Assembly (NCBI GenBank): GCA_021812025.1
Contig: JAKAPD010000041.1
Span: forward strand, 1 to 5,601
Length of the DNA stretch: 5,601 nt
Reading direction: 5' to 3'
Source of the DNA: Microcaldota archaeon
GTDB taxonomy: Archaea > Micrarchaeota > Micrarchaeia > Micrarchaeales > Micrarchaeaceae
Made by a program: the position numbers and the translations under genes. Below, piece by piece: positions 5,173-5,601 of the stretch. The notes below the pieces were generated by a model, which did no database searches, was not told the origin of the DNA, and saw nothing but the letters and a program-made list of their open reading frames with translations. Every line of letters starts with the position of its first letter. Within the stretch, counting starts at the first letter, position 1.

Positions 5173-5601
5173 GTGCAGATTGAAATAAATCATGAAGATG
5201 CCCGCACGGAACTCAACAGGTTAAAAGGGCTTAGGAGGGACGGCGAACTATTGTGGGTCGGGCTAAGGGGCACCCATGCCCCACTAGGCAATGAGGCAGT
5301 CCGCGACATGAACAATAGGATAGACCGGCTGCGCGAAGTGCGCATGCAGCTCGAGGTGCTCGGCGACATGACTGCGCTGCTCGCAAAGCGGAACCGCGCG
5401 CCAGAGGTAAGGGTGTTCAGAAGGGAACTCGAATCCTACAAGGACCAGACTATTTGCTTGATGCAGTGCATATACGACGAAAGGGAAAGGCTCGCAAGGC
5501 TGAAGCACGGCTTTGTTGGAAAGTTTGAGACCTTTGCCGATTTCATAAAGCCCCAGAACAAATACGACACAATAGCATTGGCCGGCTGGGTGACAGGAAC
5601 G
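5173..5601 (+). CDS. Hypothetical protein, N-terminal part (runs off right edge)
   Basis: An open frame of 143 codons begins at GTG 5173 and is still open at the window end. A TAA at 5161-5163 closes the frame upstream and no ATG lies between, so GTG is the best start; the next in-frame ATG would remove 45 residues. The protein begins MQIEINHEDARTELNRLKGL and contains LLWVGLRGTHAPLGNE (26-41), then a long Arg-rich, probably helical region (42-112), including the pair C95/C99 in ICLMQCIY, and then a less charged part (GFVGKFETFADFIKPQNKYD, 113-132). I see no signal peptide or membrane segment. I do not recognise the family. Codon use (AGG, ATA, GCA) matches the neighbours, and the absence of stops over 429 nt together with a well-placed TATA box supports a real gene. 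Confidence 0.7.
   Translation, partial: MQIEINHEDARTELNRLKGLRRDGELLWVGLRGTHAPLGNEAVRDMNNRIDRLREVRMQLEVLGDMTALLAKRNRAPEVRVFRRELESYKDQTICLMQCIYDERERLARLKHGFVGKFETFADFIKPQNKYDTIALAGWVTGT

Overview
This window looks like a piece of an archaeal chromosome, most likely from a small-genome DPANN-type lineage such as the Micrarchaeota/ARMAN group. The lineage is an inference. The support for it is: an archaeal/eukaryal-type tryptophanyl-tRNA synthetase; a tRNA-Thr gene without encoded CCA; frequent ATA (Ile) and AGG (Arg) codons; TATA-like boxes placed about 23-33 nt upstream of start codons with almost no room for a leader; tight packing; and several proteins I cannot assign to a family. Base composition appears intermediate, with no obvious compositional break along the window.

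Layout, left to right. Bases 1-78 hold the N-terminus of a leftward gene that leaves the window. A 147-nt divergent spacer (79-225) carries a strong leftward TATA box and a weaker rightward one. Then comes a rightward pair with no bases between them: trpS (226-1341) and a 523-residue polytopic Wzx/MATE-like lipid-linked oligosaccharide flippase (1342-2913). A T-run that overlaps a TATA box follows, then tRNA-Thr(UGU) (2953-3024). Next are two leftward genes. One encodes a 406-residue coiled-coil protein of unknown function (3142-4362). The other encodes a roughly 212-residue protein with a charged N-terminus and a C-terminal helix-turn-helix-like segment (4433-5071). A second divergent promoter region (5072-5172) separates them from a rightward, GTG-initiated gene of unknown function that runs off the right edge (5173-5601).

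The genes do not form one recognisable pathway. trpS and tRNA-Thr belong to translation, and the flippase belongs to surface-glycan or protein-glycosylation export. The two leftward proteins are neighbours with separate promoters, so any joint role is speculative. I see no CRISPR array, insertion sequence, integrase, toxin-antitoxin pair or defence system. The most distinctive feature is the repeated leaderless promoter geometry, including one at the tRNA. It also argues for a shorter start for the 212-residue protein and a GTG start for the last gene. The most open questions are the uncharacterised coiled-coil protein and the truncated gene on the right.
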